Assembly: GCF_036013525.1 (NCBI RefSeq)
Contig: NZ_CP107853.1
Coordinates: 11,594,001 to 11,658,000 of the forward strand
Direction of reading: 5' to 3'
From: Nonomuraea sp. NBC_00507
GTDB lineage: Bacteria; Actinomycetota; Actinomycetes; Streptosporangiales; Streptosporangiaceae
Length of the DNA: 64,000 bases
The notes beneath the pieces were generated by a model. That model searched no databases. It had not been told where the DNA came from and was given only the letters and a program-made list of their open reading frames with translations. The position numbers and the translations under genes are program-made. How positions within the stretch are numbered: the stretch's first letter is position 1; each line of letters starts with the position of its first letter. This document shows positions 62,944-64,000 of the stretch, in pieces.

Positions 62944-64000
62944 ATGAAGATCGTTAATCCGGCGACCGAGGACGTGCTCGCCGAGGTCGAATTGGCCGAC
63001 GCGGCCGAGGTCGACCGGGCGGTGGAGCGTGCCAGGAAGGCGTACCCGGCCTGGCGCGACGTGGCCCCCGGCGACCGGGCGCGGCTGCTGCGGCGCTTCG
63101 CCGACCTGGTGGGCGAGCACGGCGAGGAGCTGGCGGGGCTGGAGCTGGCCAACGCCGGGCACCCGATCGGGAGCGCCCGCTGGGAAGCCGGCGCCGTACG
63201 CGACGTCCTGCACTTCTACGCCGCCGCCCCCGAACGCAACCACGGCAAGCAGATCCCGGTGCCGGGCGGTGTGGACATCACGTTCCAGGAGCCCCTGGGC
63301 GTCGTGGGCGTCATCGTGCCGTGGAACTTCCCCATGCTGATCATGTCGTGGGGCGTGGCCCCCGCGCTGGCGGCCGGTAACACCGTGATCGTCAAGCCGG
63401 CGGAATGGACTCCGCTGTCGGCGCTGAGGCTGGCGGAGCTGGCCTTGGCGGCGGGCCTCCCCGAGGGGGTGCTCCAGGTTCTGCCTGGGGCAGGGGAGGT
63501 CGCGGGGGCCCGGCTGGTCGAGCACCCGGACGTGGCCAAGATCGTGTTCACCGGCTCCACCGAGGTGGGCAAGGAGATCGCCGCCAAAGCGGCCGCGCAG
63601 GTGAAGCGGGTGACGCTGGAACTGGGCGGCAAATCCGCGAATATCATCTTCGCGGACGCGGACCTCGAGAAGGCCGCGAAGGCGGCTCCTTACGCTGTCT
63701 TCGACAACGCGGGGCAGGACTGCTGCGCCCGTTCCCGGCTGCTCGTCCAGGCCGACGTGTACGACGACTTCATGGCCCTGCTCGCGCCCGCCGTTCAGGC
63801 CGTCAAGGTCGGCGACCCGCTCGACGAGAGCACCGAGATGGGCCCACTCATCAGCGCCGAGCACCTGGAACGCGTCCGCGGCTTCGTCCAGGACCCCTAC
63901 CTCCAGGGAACGTGCCCGCAGGGCAAGGGCTTCTGGTTCCCGGCGACCGTGCTGACCCCCGACGTCACCGACCGGACGTTCAACGAGGAGATCTTCGGGC
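62944..64000 (+). CDS. aldehyde dehydrogenase, 3' end outside window
   Basis: First 352 residues, starting 2 bases after the synthetase stop. PWNFP cofactor loop near residue 125, GSTEVGKEI, general-base Glu in LELGGKS, catalytic cysteine in NAGQDCCARSR, and the frame is still open at NEEIFG. Likely oxidises gamma-glutamyl-aminobutyraldehyde or aminobutyraldehyde. Distinct from the ALDH at 8873: its active-site segment is QDCC rather than QDCT. Confidence 0.88.
   Translation, partial: MKIVNPATEDVLAEVELADAAEVDRAVERARKAYPAWRDVAPGDRARLLRRFADLVGEHGEELAGLELANAGHPIGSARWEAGAVRDVLHFYAAAPERNHGKQIPVPGGVDITFQEPLGVVGVIVPWNFPMLIMSWGVAPALAAGNTVIVKPAEWTPLSALRLAELALAAGLPEGVLQVLPGAGEVAGARLVEHPDVAKIVFTGSTEVGKEIAAKAAAQVKRVTLELGGKSANIIFADADLEKAAKAAPYAVFDNAGQDCCARSRLLVQADVYDDFMALLAPAVQAVKVGDPLDESTEMGPLISAEHLERVRGFVQDPYLQGTCPQGKGFWFPATVLTPDVTDRTFNEEIFG

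Overview
The window is very GC-rich (about 70%), is densely packed with same-strand operons joined by 4-base ATGA/GTGA overlaps, and uses many GTG starts. It carries three conservon operons, a DtxR/IdeR-type iron box and an amtB-glnK-glnD operon. Together these point to the chromosome of a filamentous actinomycete. A Streptosporangiales genus such as Nonomuraea would fit, but that is a guess. No tRNA, rRNA, IS element, phage gene or CRISPR array was found.

Layout. 1-3925: the end of a Pls-like (epsilon-poly-lysine-synthetase type) NRPS followed by an overlapping short M1 metallopeptidase. 3977-8743: conservon 1 (cvnA-B-C-D, minus strand). 8873-16167: an aminobutyraldehyde-dehydrogenase-like gene and a macrolide-type glycosyltransferase, a TetR regulator, and a spermidine/putrescine ABC transporter (potD-B-C-A). 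16309-18425: a glucosamine-kinase/maltokinase-like kinase and a SIS sugar-phosphate protein. 18419-22582: conservon 2. 22925-27879: a glycine betaine/proline ABC transporter (proV, a double-domain proW, proX) with a second tandem proX. 27919-28689: TetR. 28875-33089: conservon 3. 33222-37223: nitrogen control operon amtB-glnK-glnD. 37430-38356: iron-box-controlled siderophore-binding lipoprotein. 38400-41953: MOSC protein, alpha/beta hydrolase, TetR with twin operators, sigma-70 factor. 42021-51377: histidine utilisation genes (hutI, hutF, an AllC-like amidohydrolase, hutU, an RpiR regulator), interrupted by an SDR gene and a padR-drrA-drrB efflux operon. 51431-53140: multidrug ABC exporter. 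53360-57640: DUF4331 protein, anchored TPR protein, RcnA-like metal exporter. 57702-59071: PadR and SGNH hydrolase. 59044-60711: a decayed AbiEii-type toxin locus and a membrane protein. 60752-64000: FadR-type regulator divergent from a gamma-glutamylpolyamine-synthetase-like gene and an aldehyde dehydrogenase that leaves the window.

How the genes fit together. Much of the window handles nitrogen-rich small molecules: polyamine uptake and breakdown, histidine breakdown, ammonium sensing and betaine uptake. These are interleaved with three membrane-associated GTPase signalling modules. The least explained parts are the triple conservon array with its shared junction, shared promoter elements and conserved tail motifs; the DUF4331-TPR-exporter operon with three hairpins in its leader; and the matching TGAATG-N4-CATTCA palindromes in front of both hut transcription units.
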